Assembly (NCBI RefSeq): GCF_000972845.2
Contig: NC_040018.1
Coordinates: 8,466,140-8,530,139, forward strand
Direction: 5' to 3'
DNA: 64,000 bases
Origin: Larimichthys crocea
Lineage: Eukaryota > Chordata > Actinopteri > Sciaenidae
Part shown: positions 46,520 through 58,740 of the stretch, piece by piece
Numbering within the stretch: the first letter of the stretch is position 1
Layout: every line of letters begins with the position of its first letter
Notes under the pieces: model-generated
The model's database searches: none
The model's input: the letters and a program-made list of their open reading frames with translations, nothing else
Told to the model about the DNA's origin: nothing
Program-made: the position numbers and the translations under genes

Positions 46520-48000
46520 ATTGGAGAGACGTCATAGATTCATGTTTAAGCGTGCTTGTTCTGCAAGTGCATAATCCTCTCCATTCTGAGCAAGCTGCTG
46601 GCTGTGCAACACATGTTTAAATAATTCACTTTTCTGAGTTTCATCATAGCTACTTTTGATAAACGAACACTGGACAACAGTGGAAGAGTGACAAGAATCT
46701 GGAGGCGTCCTGGAGGCTTTGGGTGCTCAACTTGTAAGAGCAGCATCCCTTGTTCTAGTCTGACCAGTGACCTTTGTTACAGACCCACCCTCTCCTCCCT
46801 CATTTCCTGCCACATCTCTACTGTCTAATATATAATGATGAAAAAGGAGCCAAAAAAAACAACGGTACAGAAGACTGTTGGACACTGATACGATGTGACA
46901 CATCCTGTTTTGATATTCAGACATAAGGACTTGTTGAAGGGTCAGTGTGCCTCAACCAAAGTGTCTGTCGTCATATGTACAGACAAGTGCAACAAGTGAA
47001 TCCCTCTGAGGAAAGATGGTCAAAGTGCGTGCCGTTATCCCAACGATTAGTGCTTCCTTTCACGCAGCCTGTTTAAGGCGGGAATACTCCACCTCACCAT
47101 TCTGTATAATTGGTATGAAGACAAGGTTTGTCATTGTTCTGCCTCTGAGCCGGCAGCGGAGGTAATAACAGAGCCAAAGTGACGACTGTGTAAAGAGGCC
47201 GAGGAAGCGGGATGTACGTGGACGAACAAGAGAGGAAAAGGTGTGCAGTGGCAGTGAATGTGCAGTGCATGTTAGTCAGTGAATAAAGACTGCAACTTCT
47301 CAAGACCAAAGTAAAGCTCCCATGTGTTGTTTCCCAACTGCTGGAATAGCATCGCTATGACGATCAGCTCCACCTCCAATGAGGGGGGAGTCAGGTAGAG
47401 GTACCGAAAGCTCTGTTTTGCTTCCAGAATGTTGGCTTGCTATCTAAAATTACACACTGGGGCGGCATTATGCCAGAGTTGTTTGTTTCAGTGTAAAAAA
47501 GCCAAGCTGGCGTAATGACGGGCACTCTTTACAGCACTGTTGATGTGAGATCTCCGTGTCCTTTAATTCGTCACAATATCTAAAGTTTGTTATTCCACAA
47601 GTTTGTGATGTGCAAGTTCGGCTCGAGGTGAATATGAGTAACAAAAATGTAAAAAGGTGACTTCTGTGAACCACTTTAACAGACATCACGAGGATGTGTA
47701 CATTCCTGACTAAACAATAAATCCTAAGCCATGGGCAGGTGTGTAAGTGTGTGTGTGTGTATGTGTGTGTGTGAGCATCCCAGGCATGCCATTGAAGCCA
47801 AGATTAATACCAGCACAAACAAATGCAGCGCAGGTGTAGAGTTTGTCCCTTTGACTCCGGCAGAGGTGATGAGTGTCTCTACAGTGCCGAAGACGTCAAA
47901 GTGGGATACAAACAATCCTGAAATATTAATACTAAAAAGAATTCACCATCACTACATGTGCGTCCGCATTTGAATACAAAGGCTTACATACATGTATAAT
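46520..48000. other. Intergenic DNA, no gene seen
   Basis: Mixed sequence with short (GT)n runs at about 47746-47772. No exon or known repeat. Confidence 0.5.
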
Positions 48001-48039
48001 ATATGTTTGTATTTGTGTGTGCATTATACCCCCCCCCCC

Positions 48040-48310
48040 GCTCCCTATTTAAGAATGCAGAGTTTTTAAGTCAGGCATTAGGATGATTTATGAACGGGAT
48101 CAGACGAAGCGTTCTCAGAGCCACCTACAGCCTCCCCTTTATTGCTGTTGTTTTTTACTATTTCCTTGGGGTAATTCACTACACGCTCTCCGGAGCGTAC
48201 CCACTTAGGACGGCTTTCCACTTTCAAGGGCATCATGGTGGGCATCTAATGTGAAGAGCTCTAATGTCTGAACGGCTGGCAGCGACCTCTAGATCCCTCC
48301 ATTCACTGCC
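48040..48310. promoter_or_regulatory. Enhancer-like block
   Basis: Unique stretch with GGCATTAGGATGATTTATG near 48074, GGGGTAATTCAC near 48168 and TGGGCATCTAATGTG near 48239. It begins after a C run at 48029-48038. Confidence 0.42.
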
Positions 48311-48772
48311 TACCCTTTACTGGCACTATGCATGCTAAGTGTTTAGCATTCTTGCAGACCTGCAAGTAATTGTTTATTTGTTCAATATTCAATATTTTAG
48401 TTAGCAGCCGTTTACCTTGACCATAATTTAATTGCTATAATCACAATCTTTCCTTAACCTTCACAATACTGTTGCCTTGTGCTGACAAATTTAAAAAAAG
48501 AATGTAATCCAGGGTTTATCAAAATAGTCCAATATTACTCAGACAGACAAGTAAAATAAAAAAGTGTTACTGCAATATAAGTATGTAAATATAATCAGGA
48601 ATAATTTCTAAATACTCAGTTGAAAATCGCCTCACGTGACTGTTAGTCCATGTTAGAAAGATTTTACTGTTGTACTTGGAGGAGGTTGATGATAATAATA
48701 ATAATCATAATAAGAAGAAGATGAATAATAATGATAAAACAATGAACTCAATACAATTATAAAAATAGTTAC

Positions 48773-48978
48773 GAGGTGGGGCGGTCGGTAGTGTAGTGGG
48801 TTGTGCGGCCGCCCCGTGTGTAGAGGCCACAGTCCTCACTGCAGCTGGCCCCGGTTCGAATCCTGCATCGGACGGCCATTTACTGCATGTCACTCCCCCT
48901 CTCTCTGCCCCTTGCTTCCTGTCTATCTTCAGCTGTCCTATAATTAAAGGCCAAAAAAATTATCTTAAAAAAAAAAGC
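48773..48978 (+). mobile_element. tRNA-derived SINE
   Basis: An A-box-like word TAGTGTAGTGG at 48789-48799 and a perfect B-box GGTTCGAATCC at 48853-48863 form an RNA polymerase III promoter. They are followed by the fish-SINE body with 'tttactgcatgtcactcccc' and 'ctataattaaaggccaaaa', and a poly(A)-rich tail at 48953-48976. It cannot be a functional tRNA gene: the A-to-B spacing is long and no cloverleaf closes. A target-site duplication is not clear. Confidence 0.85.
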
Positions 48979-49879
48979 AGCAAAGCATCACATTTGCGAA
49001 GCTGCAATCCATTAAATGTTGCCATTTGTGCAAAGAAAACAACTTAAACTATTAATTTTGTGTCGCTCATCTGACAGTTTCATCTCAATTTTCTTTACCA
49101 TTGGGTAATTTAATCTACAGTGTAAGATAACAATGCATCTATTGTACGTAGAATTAGATTACTTCAATAACTGTAGCGGAGTGAAACAAACACATAAAGT
49201 AAATGTTGAGTAGAAATATAAAAGGTGCAGACAAATACTTGAGTAAGGTCAATCATACAGTATGTGTATATGATATATGAGTTATTCTGGGACTGTCAAC
49301 ATTTGCCTAAATACTCTCAGGTTTTGTTTTGATGTCTACTAGCACCTGTAAGTACTCCTTTCTTTCAGTTCATTGTTAGAAACTTTAAAAGTCATCAGCG
49401 AATTGTGTTCAAAAATTCTGGAACCGGGTGTGCTTCTGCATGTGTAAATATGCTTCTATATGTGTAAATATGCTATGTAGGTAGTTTCGCTTTTGTCTGT
49501 TTTTACAACTGGCAGTTTGCATGCGGTATTTTGTTTTAAAAATCTACCGGCTTCTTTTTCTGTGTCTGGTTTCTGCCCGCTCGAGGTGCTCTGTGTTATA
49601 AACTGACGCAGGCTGCTCGCAGCGTCCGTCAAAAATAGAACAGCTGCATATTTCGCCCATTTTTTTTTTTCAAACAAAGATTGTATTTGTCGTACGTAAA
49701 CTTTTGTGATCTTTTTGTTGGTGTTGGCAAGTTTTTATTTAGCTTTGTTTACCCTTGTTTGTCTTTTTACATCAACAGAACAGTTGTACAGTTACAATAT
49801 GTTGGGAAGTTGCAATAAATATCAATGCAACATGTTCTATATGCCTTTGTGTTGTGTCTCTCCTTGGTCTGTTAAGATA

Positions 49880-50355
49880 ACTGAAACTTTTGTGAGCCTT
49901 TAAATCTCATTTGTAAATGCTTTATACGGCATAGATAGTGCCCACTTTAGATGAGCTCACACAAAATACTTAATTAAAGAGTAGTAAGTGCTTTATAACT
50001 GCCTGAATTCATGAATTCCTGCATTAATAACTGTTTATAGGTCATCCGTTGGAAATGGAATTTGTGAGTTTTTATAACACATCTACTAACACACTCACTA
50101 ACCATTAGTACAGAAGAGTAAAACATTTATAACTGATTATAAACCACATACTAATGAGTATTTACGTCAGAAACATGCTTTATAAATGATGAATTCAGTA
50201 TTGACTATTCCATAACTACTGTGCTTATCAATGATGAATAAAACAATTGTAACTGTTTATAAACTACATACTAATGAGTACTCATGCGTTATAAATGATG
50301 AATTGCTTAACCAATGTTTAATAGTGTGTACTCATTATAAAGTGTTACCGTAGTT
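49880..50355. repeat. Repeat with 120-bp internal period
   Basis: The segment ending ACATACTAATGAGTA at 50160 recurs ending at 50280, exactly 120 bases later, with similar flanks (TTATAAATGATGAATT after each). The right end reads 'tactcattataaagtgttac', the reverse complement of a terminus frequent in fish DNA transposons ('gtaacactttataatgagta'). I read it as a transposon-derived or minisatellite-containing repeat; the left end is not found. Confidence 0.6.
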
Positions 50356-50359
50356 TTTG

Positions 50360-50760
50360 TGCCTAAACCTAACCAAACATCAAGTATGCTGCTTTATTTT
50401 GAAAGTTTCAACTGGACATTGCATATTTATTGTTACAAACTTGATTCCTGAGACCGGTACATATAATATTGACACTAGAGGGATACCTACAGTGTCCTAA
50501 TTTAAAGCATACTGTCCAAGCTGCCATATTTGACAAGGTGGGAGTGAGAGACTGTGTTGCCTGTACAGTATGTCCTCCTCAGACAAAGCAGACAGTCACT
50601 GAACTTCAAGAGCTCCTGCAGAGAGTCTCAGTGACCAGTCATCCTGCCACTGCACTAGCCACTCATAATGAAACATTTATATCATTATCATCAAGGACTT
50701 CTTCAGTGAGTGAGCACTGACTTTATGGCTGGACCAACAGGATGAATGTCTCAACTGTCA
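50360..50760 (+). other. Repeat-like start and an unexplained open frame
   Basis: 50365-50400 carries CCTAAACCTAACC words usual in old fish repeats. The 83-codon frame at 50469-50720 (containing DKVGVRDCVACTVCPPQTK and an amphipathic ELQELLQRV) is less biased than its surroundings but belongs to no family I recognise. There is no splice context that I can defend. Confidence 0.25.
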
Positions 50761-51094
50761 TATTCAGACTGATTTGATTTCACTCTCTGGCTACTTGTGT
50801 GATACCACCAAGGCAACAATCAAGCAGAAAGTCACACGGCGTACCTTCATATTTTCCTTCAATAGTGTCAAAATAAGTTGCCTTTTATCCTTAATGTTCA
50901 GTGTCCAAAGATAAAGCACCTCATAATTTATACATGGAGGATTTGCCTTTCATTCTAGTGTTTGAGTGAAAGCAGTTCAAAAAATCCAGGCTCGAATGTA
51001 CAAGACCATAGAAAGCGCATATGTAAATTATATAAACTGTCCTCAGGTACAACCAAGCACAATGTGCCCTGTCCAATTAAAGAATCCCTCCAGT

Positions 51095-51310
51095 GAATTC
51101 ATTCATCTCCACGCTGAATGTGAGCTGTGATCCGATTAACCGACATGTTTGGCTTTTCACTTCGGGTGACCTCGGGCCCTTTGGGCATCTCTATGCTAAT
51201 TGCATGCAAATGACATAATATCTGACACACTTTTGACGGGAACATAAAATGAGTGACATTATAACAGCGCAGACTTTCTATTCTTAACATCACGTCGGGG
51301 GCGGTGTAGT
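51095..51310. promoter_or_regulatory. Enhancer-like block with paired POU octamers
   Basis: ATGCTAAT at 51193-51200 and the canonical octamer ATGCAAAT at 51204-51211 lie 11 bases apart start to start, on the same face of the helix. Around them are GATCCGATTAACCG near 51130 and GTGACATTATAAC near 51253. This arrangement is typical of POU/SOX-driven neural enhancers. Function is inferred. Confidence 0.5.
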
Positions 51311-51589
51311 GTGGTGTCTAAGCTGCCAAGCGACAATCATACAGGTTTAAACATTTTACCCACTTATATATTACATGACTCCATCTTATGCTCGGTCATA
51401 AATAGCATCACAATGCAGTGTTTTGGTGTTTATTTTCCTCAGAATATCACAGTGTTATGGTTTAAAAATTAGATAATTTTGGTTTGACCTTTGACCTTTT
51501 AAACACCCAACCGCTATCCAGCTCATCATTTCCCCCGTAGGGCAGAATAAATCCAAATTCATGACTGAAAGGGAAAGCTTCATCTCCAT

Positions 51590-51720
51590 GAAAACAACAT
51601 CCCATAAATCGATCCCAAAATGAGTGATCGAGAAAAAAATATGATAATATATCCGCAGGTAGTGGAAAATGGTTCTACGATTAAATGCAGCGCTAAAAAC
51701 CATTAATCCGGTGTACTATT
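51590..51720. promoter_or_regulatory. Enhancer-like block
   Basis: Unique block with CCATAAATCGATCCC near 51601, ATGATAATATATCCGC, ACGATTAAATGCAGCGC near 51675 and CATTAATCCGG near 51700. Confidence 0.4.
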
Positions 51721-51774
51721 TAGACACGCACACAAACATGCAAACACGCACACACACAAATAGCAACGCTGTAT

Positions 51775-52135
51775 GTATCAATCAGGTATGACAGCGTTTA
51801 AGTGTGAGGCTGTGACATGACAGGAGCTTCCTGCCAGGAGGCTTGTCTTTCTAATGACAGCCACTGCTCTGGAACGGAGACAATCTGGGAGGCACGCACA
51901 CACACACACACTCATACACATATGCACACACACTCGGCCTTTGCCTCGATCTCTCTCTTTGATAACTATCACTGTCAAGGGGAGACAGAGCCCAATGTAT
52001 GACAATTTGTTCATTATCATAGTGAATAGATTTTCACAGGCTCCCCCGCCAGTCTGCCACTGGCGGATAGATGAATATCAAACAGGCCTCTCCTTTGTCC
52101 TAGGGGCCAAATTTAGGAAATAACATCTCATCCTA
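51775..52135. promoter_or_regulatory. Enhancer-like block with 8-bp inverted repeat
   Basis: Unique sequence on both sides of a short CA tract (51898-51912). The right part has TTTGATAACTATCACTG (GATA-like pair), TTCATTATCATAG and the perfect inverted repeat CCGCCAGT-N5-ACTGGCGG at 52046-52066. The left part has CTTTCTAATGACAGCC (Meis-like). Confidence 0.42.
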
Positions 52136-52139
52136 CTCT

Positions 52140-52890
52140 CTGCCTGCCTCTCTCTCTCTCTCTTTCTATCCCCGCCAGTAGGACCAGTGACACCTCAAGT
52201 ACCCATCACTCAACCCAGCGTGTGTGTGTGTGTGGGTGTGTGAGGACTATAAGAGTGTATTTCTGAGGAGAAGTTGTGAAATAGCAGCGATTAGAGAAAT
52301 AGACAAAAATGTACAAGACAAACTCTGTGCAAAGTATGAACTGATCACATTATGATGACAACACAAATTCTAAGGTTTCTGTGTAAGTACTATATGAAGA
52401 CACAAAATTGAATTTGCTGATTTTTTTACAAAATTATTATCATAAACATAAATGAAATATCTTTTGACTTCTGGTCACAAAGTAAATGCCTTTAAAAAGT
52501 GGATAACTGAGCACACCACAGTGCATACTTTAACAAAACACTGAGCATATTTCATAAGTCAAAACTGTGAGTATTTTTTTTTAACCAGCTGCTGACCGTA
52601 GCTCCATATTTATTTAAATAATGACACATTTTTTTGTCCCCAAATCAAATTAAAAGTCCCCAAAAGTAAAAATGACATTTGCCACCCAGTATATACATTT
52701 ATCATTATTATGGTATATAGATGTTTTTTTTTTTTTTGTTATTGTCTACCCTGCGATAAGACATTCACTTCACTAGTGAGCTACAGTTTAGTACAAAAGT
52801 GTCTTTCACAACAGCAGCGGATGAAACAGACTCTTACGACTGAACCGCACTGAGTGTCCTTTTTTTTGTATTGTGTCCATCAAGGTAGCC
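52140..52890. other. Intergenic DNA, no gene seen
   Basis: Short (CT)n (52149-52163) and (GT)n (52219-52243) runs, then AT-rich DNA with T homopolymers. Confidence 0.5.
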
Positions 52891-52894
52891 AAAG

Positions 52895-53020
52895 GGTGTG
52901 TGTGCGTGTTCGACCCTGTTCGCTCTGTTGGAGCATGCTCAGCTGACCATGGCGGTCCATAATTAAAAGCTCCGCTATAGGAACAGGACAGCAGGCTGGA
53001 TAGAGTTCCCAGACCTGTCA
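52895..53020. promoter_or_regulatory. Unique block, possibly regulatory
   Basis: CAGCTGACCATGG and GGTCCATAATTAAAAGCTCC near 52940-52970. Short, weak candidate. Confidence 0.3.
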
Positions 53021-53489
53021 GGACCTGGCAACACAACTATACCTGCTTCTCATACACATACACGCAGACAAAGACTCCTTTGGTTTGGCTGTTTTAATTC
53101 TCTCTATCACACACACACACACATACACACACATTATGTGGAGAACTAAAGAAGGAACAGAAGGACAAACAATGAAGCGGAGAAAGGAATAATGAGATCA
53201 GTTTTAAACAATAAGTTCATCGCTATTATCTTCTTTATTCCTCAGTTCCTGTCCTTTCATCATTCCCTTCTCTCCTCCTTCTCCATCTCTGCTATCTCTG
53301 CATTGCATGTACATATGTATGATTGTTACTAGTATCACACACAGACAGTGAAAAGGCCAGACCAACAATCCCTTTTACCTACAAAGTTTTTTTTTTCCTT
53401 TTCTTTTTTTTTTCTTCAGTATGAGATAATTTATGAAAATGACTTTTTGCTCATTTTGTTTAATGTATGCACTTTAACAATTAATAATC

Positions 53490-53830
53490 CAAGTGCTGGG
53501 AGATTTTCAACTAAAGGCCATTAATTTGTATAAATCTGCCAAGCTCTGACAGCAAGAGATTTTTTAAACTGATCTGAGGGAAAGTGAAATTATTCTCTAG
53601 CCTCGGGTTAAATATTACTTTTCTTCAGGACTTCTCCAGGACCGCCGGCTCCTCGCCGTTTTTCTGACCTTGTCACTGATCTACCTCTCCCTCACTTGCT
53701 TTCTATCTCCTTTCTCTCTCACTAGCGTTATCTGTTTGCATTATTTTTGCTCATTTCGTTCGGTTATCAGGGAGAGGTGTGTTTTGTTTGTGAGTGGCCT
53801 CAAGGCCTTTTGAGACGGCTCCTTCGGAAT
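53490..53830. promoter_or_regulatory. Enhancer-like block
   Basis: Unique sequence with AAGGCCATTAATTTGTATAA near 53514, GAGATTTTTTAAACTGATC and TTGCATTATTTTTGCTC near 53736. Confidence 0.4.
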
Positions 53831-54839
53831 CAAAATGTTCCTCCCGCCATAGCTGAAGGAGGGCCAACATGTCCCCACACCTCCTGAGACCAGATTATAC
53901 GTGCATTCTGATCTGATCTGTTATCTGATTTTAGGCAACTAACAGTCTGGATTGGGGAAATATTATTGTTGCACTGTGTATCTCTTGGTAGAAAATGATA
54001 CACCATCTGTGGTCTGGTGTCCAAGTCTGGCATGTTTCCCTTTGAAAGAATTCCATTATAGATGGGGGGTTTGTGGGTGTTAAATGCTCAATTTTTTGTA
54101 GCAAAGGAGAAAATTATTTGATACCTGATTTTGAAATTGCATTAAAGGCTAGCCTCTAAGGTCCAGTATTTACTTGAATGTACAGTACCTCATGGTTTTA
54201 TCAATTCAAAATGTATAGGTCCAGAAAATGTCCCTTAGTCTCTGTCTGTTTGCTTCAAAAGTTGAAATTGCTTGTTGGTAGATTGCATTGATTACTACAC
54301 TTACAACAATGACTGTATGCAGGATAAGGATTTATCAAAAGTACTTTTTGTTAAATGTTCATTTATTAAGCATGTCTCTTTTGACTTTCCGAATACGGAA
54401 CCAAGTCCATGATCTTTCTCTAACCTTTAGCAAATGCTTTCTGTGTTTTAGCATAAAAATATGGCTGGTGTGTTTTGTATTTACAATGTATGACCTGGCA
54501 GCGTCCTGGCATGCGTCCATAAGTGAGAAAGTATGTTTTGTTTTGTATTGTGTAATTCATCTGAATTGACAATGGTCTCTGGTAGATTATGGTATAAAAT
54601 AAATGTTTACATAAATAAATTATTTTAAAAATGAATGAACGATCTGATTATCATGCCGATTGCATGTTTCTATGCAAGTTCTTCTAAACTGCAGGGGACT
54701 TGTAGTTGTTTTCTGGTGGAAAACCTTTTATATATTTTCACTTTATCTGGAGTAAAAAAAAAAAAAAAGTTAAGAAAAGACCATTACCGACAGAAATCCA
54801 TATTAGAAAAGACTACACATTACTGACCCACGGCTCATC

Positions 54840-55085
54840 AGAAATCAATTCCAACTGAAACCTGTTTTCAAAAAACAACTCCTCCATAAATACCCTCTAC
54901 TGAGCTGATGTTCCTCATAGCATTCATAACCATCCCAACCTCATCTCAGAGCTCATCTCCCAGTATTCCAGTGTTGTGCCACTTTAAGCCTGTTCACCTG
55001 GCTGCTGCTGCGGCTGCTGCTGCTGCTGCTGCCGGATTTGTTATCTAGATCACAGCCATTTAGAGCCCTTCATTCATCATGTACG
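54840..55085. promoter_or_regulatory. Unique block with (CTG)n
   Basis: Unique sequence with CTCCATAAATACCC, CATTCATAACC and GTTATCTAGATCACAGCC, interrupted by a CTG/CGG triplet tract at 55001-55033. The block may be regulatory. Confidence 0.35.
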
Positions 55086-55789
55086 CCAGATTTGAAACAA
55101 GGCAAACAGAGGCAACTGCAACACCCGCTACGCCCGCCAAAAGCCTACACTGTTCTAGGTCAAGGTCATGGATTCATTCTTGTACCCAGCTGCTGAAAGA
55201 CATTTTCATGAACAGAAAAACAAAAATGGAAAAAAAAACTTTAGACGTAAACAATACACACAATAATGCATATGAATGCATTTATTGATTATTTAAATAT
55301 CCTCGTCCACAACTGGATGACAACAGATCATCCTCCTGATTTGAATTATGTTTATTGATGTAATAGTTTTGTAATTTTGACCCACTTAGCTCTTATAAAA
55401 TCAATGCACTGCTTAAGTCATGCCTACTGTGGCTTTAATAAGACAGTGGTTGCATTTGTAAGAAATCATTATTAGGTAATAAGACATATCTCTCACTAAA
55501 AATCACATATACAACACGGCTTTACATTTTGCAGTGGACTATTTACTGTTAATGGAGGCAAATCATGAAAACAAAAATGAATCTGTTACACAGCAGAACT
55601 TGCACTGTCTTCCAAGGCATCAACAATCTCCCTCCATCCTCTATCCATCCCCCTCCCTCCTTCTCTCGCCCTCTCCTCCTAGTGGTAGTTTTTTAAGTTC
55701 AGACTCTGAGAGCATGTCTTCATTAGCTGCATTAACATTCACAGGCTGTAGTAAATTCTGACAGTGAAAAGGTCCCCGTAACCTTTAGT

Positions 55790-55925
55790 TGTGCAGAAAT
55801 TTACTTCCCAAGAAAATTACAGCTGGCACTGTCTTAATTAATGCCCGTTTTCTTCTCCTGAAAACCCAGAGCCTGTCAGCCGGAGGAGGAGAGGAGGAAG
55901 AAGAAGAAGAAGAAGAAGAAGAAAT
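55790..55925. promoter_or_regulatory. Short unique block followed by (GAA)n
   Basis: GCACTGTCTTAATTAATGCCC near 55827 (TTAATTAA palindrome) then a GAA triplet run at 55897-55923. Confidence 0.35.
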
Positions 55926-56639
55926 TAGAAAAACAGAGAGTGGAGCAAAGAGAAAAAGGGAAAAGTGAGGGAAAAAGAAAAAGCAGGACAGAGAAGAGAA
56001 TACGGAGGAAATTTGAGTCGACTTAATGGTTTTACTTACAGATATGGGGGTGGTGCGGGAAGACGAGACAGTGCATAGGAATAAAAAGTGGCGAATCGGA
56101 GCAGCGTTTCACTATATTGCTGTTTGTTGTGGTGTTTATGTGCGAGTGTGCAGTTGTTGTCGCACGAGCGCTGGCTATTCCCCCAGTAAGTAGATTCAGT
56201 AGATTCAAATCTACACTATCTTCCGCACAACTCCCATCTCCTCTCTCTCTCTCTCTCTCTCATTCTCTGCTTTTTGTCATCCAAAGTGGTATGAGAGAGA
56301 GAGGCGAGGGGGGCTTTGCAGAAACTAATACATATTTTATCCCAGGCTATCTCCTGGGTGCAGATGCTGCTTTGTTCCAGGCCCTCAGAGGAAGAGAATG
56401 GCTAAAGAACTAGAAATCCATCTTCACACTGGGGAAGCACACAGTATTGCAATCCTGCACTTATTGGGCCACAAACAAATTAGAATAAATACCAACATCC
56501 GTCTGCATGGCAAATATAGCTCTAAATATAATGTGTGTGTGTGTGTGTGTGGTGGGAGGAGGTTGTGTGATAGACTTTTCTCTCTTTTTTTAGCTTTTAG
56601 TGGGGGAAAAAAAAAGGATCACACCCAGTGATAGCTCCT

Positions 56640-56935
56640 GTCCCTAATTGTCCAAGTGAGCTCCTCTCACGGCTTGATCATCTTTCTCTCACTCAGTCTG
56701 GGTGTCCCCCCTTCAATAGCTCTCCCCCACCTGCACTCTCTCCTCCTTCCATCTCCGCAGACGCTAATTAGAGAAGTGAGTTGCAGCTCTGTTGATAGAC
56801 AAATGTCAGCATGAGTCTCCAGTCGCTTGGTAATTGCCTGAATCAAAGCCGCAGGGAGAGCAAAGATGGTGAGGAGACAAGACATTGTACACTCTGAGGG
56901 GTGTCCATCTTGCCCGTCTTCTCGCATCTACAAGT
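56640..56935. promoter_or_regulatory. Enhancer-like block (CTAATTAG)
   Basis: Unique sequence containing ACGCTAATTAGAGAAG (palindrome CTAATTAG at 56764-56771), GTTGATAGACAAATGTCAGC and TTGGTAATTGCCTGAATCAAAG near 56828. The CTAATTAG palindrome is shared with the intronic block at 2019-2026. Confidence 0.45.
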
Positions 56936-57039
56936 CAAATCGTCGTGGAAATCACAGACTTTGCAGCACAGGCAGAAAGGGGAGATTGTTGTGAGGCTCT
57001 GTCTGTTTATAAAGAACATTTTAGGTGTGCTCCTGGGTA

Positions 57040-58460
57040 GCATTTAAGAACCAAAATGTGTATTGGTGAGGTATAGCCTGTGGAGCCCAAATGGTCAAAT
57101 GTGCCCATGGAGTTTTTCAGGAAGTTACAGCCAGATTTCACCTCAGGGCAGATACAGTATAAAATGGGAAGGACTTCATTTAAAGGACAGATAAATAGTG
57201 AATTAAAATTTAAAACAAATCACTGACAAAGCCACCCGGTTAGGAACTCCAGGTCTCTAGCTGATAGTGTACAAGTTCAACTGAGGAAGGAGCAGCATGG
57301 GTTTACCACAGTAGCTTAAGGTAAATTGAGCAAGTCCTTTTATTAGCTCAAAATAAATAAATAAAAGCATAAAAATGACTCACTGTTAAATAACAAACAA
57401 AATAGGCCTACATTAAAACAGGTGGTTAAAATAAGTGAACTATCCAATACCTGGAAATTGCAACAATAGCTAATCTAAAGTCCAGCTAATGAAGAGGGGA
57501 GGATTAATCACAGAAGGGGGTTCTGAATTAGATTAAAGGAGGAAGATGTTCAGATACTCGTGATCTTTGGTAGTTATCTGTTCTATGCTTGTTCCCACGT
57601 CCCTCTCAGGCTGTCATTGTACTCAAACTATGCCAAAGGGATGCTCCTGCCCATCTGAAGACACCAGGATCATTCAGTATCAAATGTTATTTGACACCAA
57701 AACATTTATTCAGTTTTGCTGAATTGCATAAATTTTTTGCCCCCAAAAAAGTTTGTCCACGTTGAACGAAACAAGAGAACCTGAAACTGAAACTGATAAT
57801 TCACAGTAAACGTATTGTTTAATCATGGTGCTGTGATATAAGTGAGGTGGAGACTAATACTATACTACATGTAAAAATAAAAATCAATGATACAAAAAAT
57901 TATTGGTACTTTCTGCAAGCAATCTGCAACGGAGGTCGGTACTCAATACATGTCCATGGGTAGATGACTGGGCCTGATACATGTGGCAAAGAATTGCAGC
58001 CAGATGTTGAATTGTGATGATGTTAGACCCCTTAAAATCAATCAAATGTTGTAGTTTAGCAGGGAAAAAATCGAAATGTCTATATATACAGTATATATAT
58101 ACACTTTTGGGGACTGCATGGAACCCACTGCACACCCACTATTTTCTATTTTCAGGGGTGAATATGACATCTGGTTGTAACCTTAAATCATCTGAATCTG
58201 TTCCAGCCAAAATAGCATCAAGTAGCATATATATAAAGTTAGAACAAAATTTGAAAGGTAAACAAAAACTTCTATCTGATTTGACATGAAATGACCCATC
58301 TAAAATGTGTTCCTGAGAACATTTGAGTGGAAACTAAGGAAATGCGGTAACTATCAGCACTGCCAAATTTGGTAGTTTGATCTGAGTTTGAGCCCTGTGT
58401 GTTTTGTTTTACAAGGTAGCTATGCCCTAAATCATAACCATTTTATTATCTGTTTCTCTA
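57040..58460. other. Intergenic DNA, no gene seen
   Basis: AT-rich sequence with a TATA-rich stretch at 58081-58101. No exon or known repeat. Confidence 0.5.
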
Positions 58461-58469
58461 AATGGGACC

Positions 58470-58740
58470 ATAATTCACAAAATGAATATCATGGTATATG
58501 GAAGAACAGTTGAAACTAGCAATTCAGCCCATAAACCCATTATAAAACTGTTTACCAATGTATAAATCAATGGGGGAAGTTGGGTGATTTCGCCATAAGA
58601 CTCAATACAATTGAACCTTATTGCTGCAGCCAATGGAGCTACCCCCTACTGGCCACTGAAAAGAATTCAGATTTAAGATGCTTCCATTTTGGCTTCACTT
58701 CACAGACCAGATGTTCACTAAACATATAAAGTACTTGTTT
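58470..58740. mobile_element. Dispersed teleost repeat, unclassified
   Basis: 'cataaacccattataaaact', 'accccctactggccactgaa' and 'ttggcttcacttcacagacc' in this order match a high-copy percomorph interspersed repeat known to me by sight. The copy is degenerate and non-coding. The AGGTTAAG/ATGGTTAAAAG words in 58745-58860 may be another fragment. Confidence 0.65.

Noticed and set aside
48789..48863. Functional tRNA gene
   Set aside because: A and B boxes are present, but the spacing and flanks do not fold into a cloverleaf, and a SINE body and A-rich tail follow.
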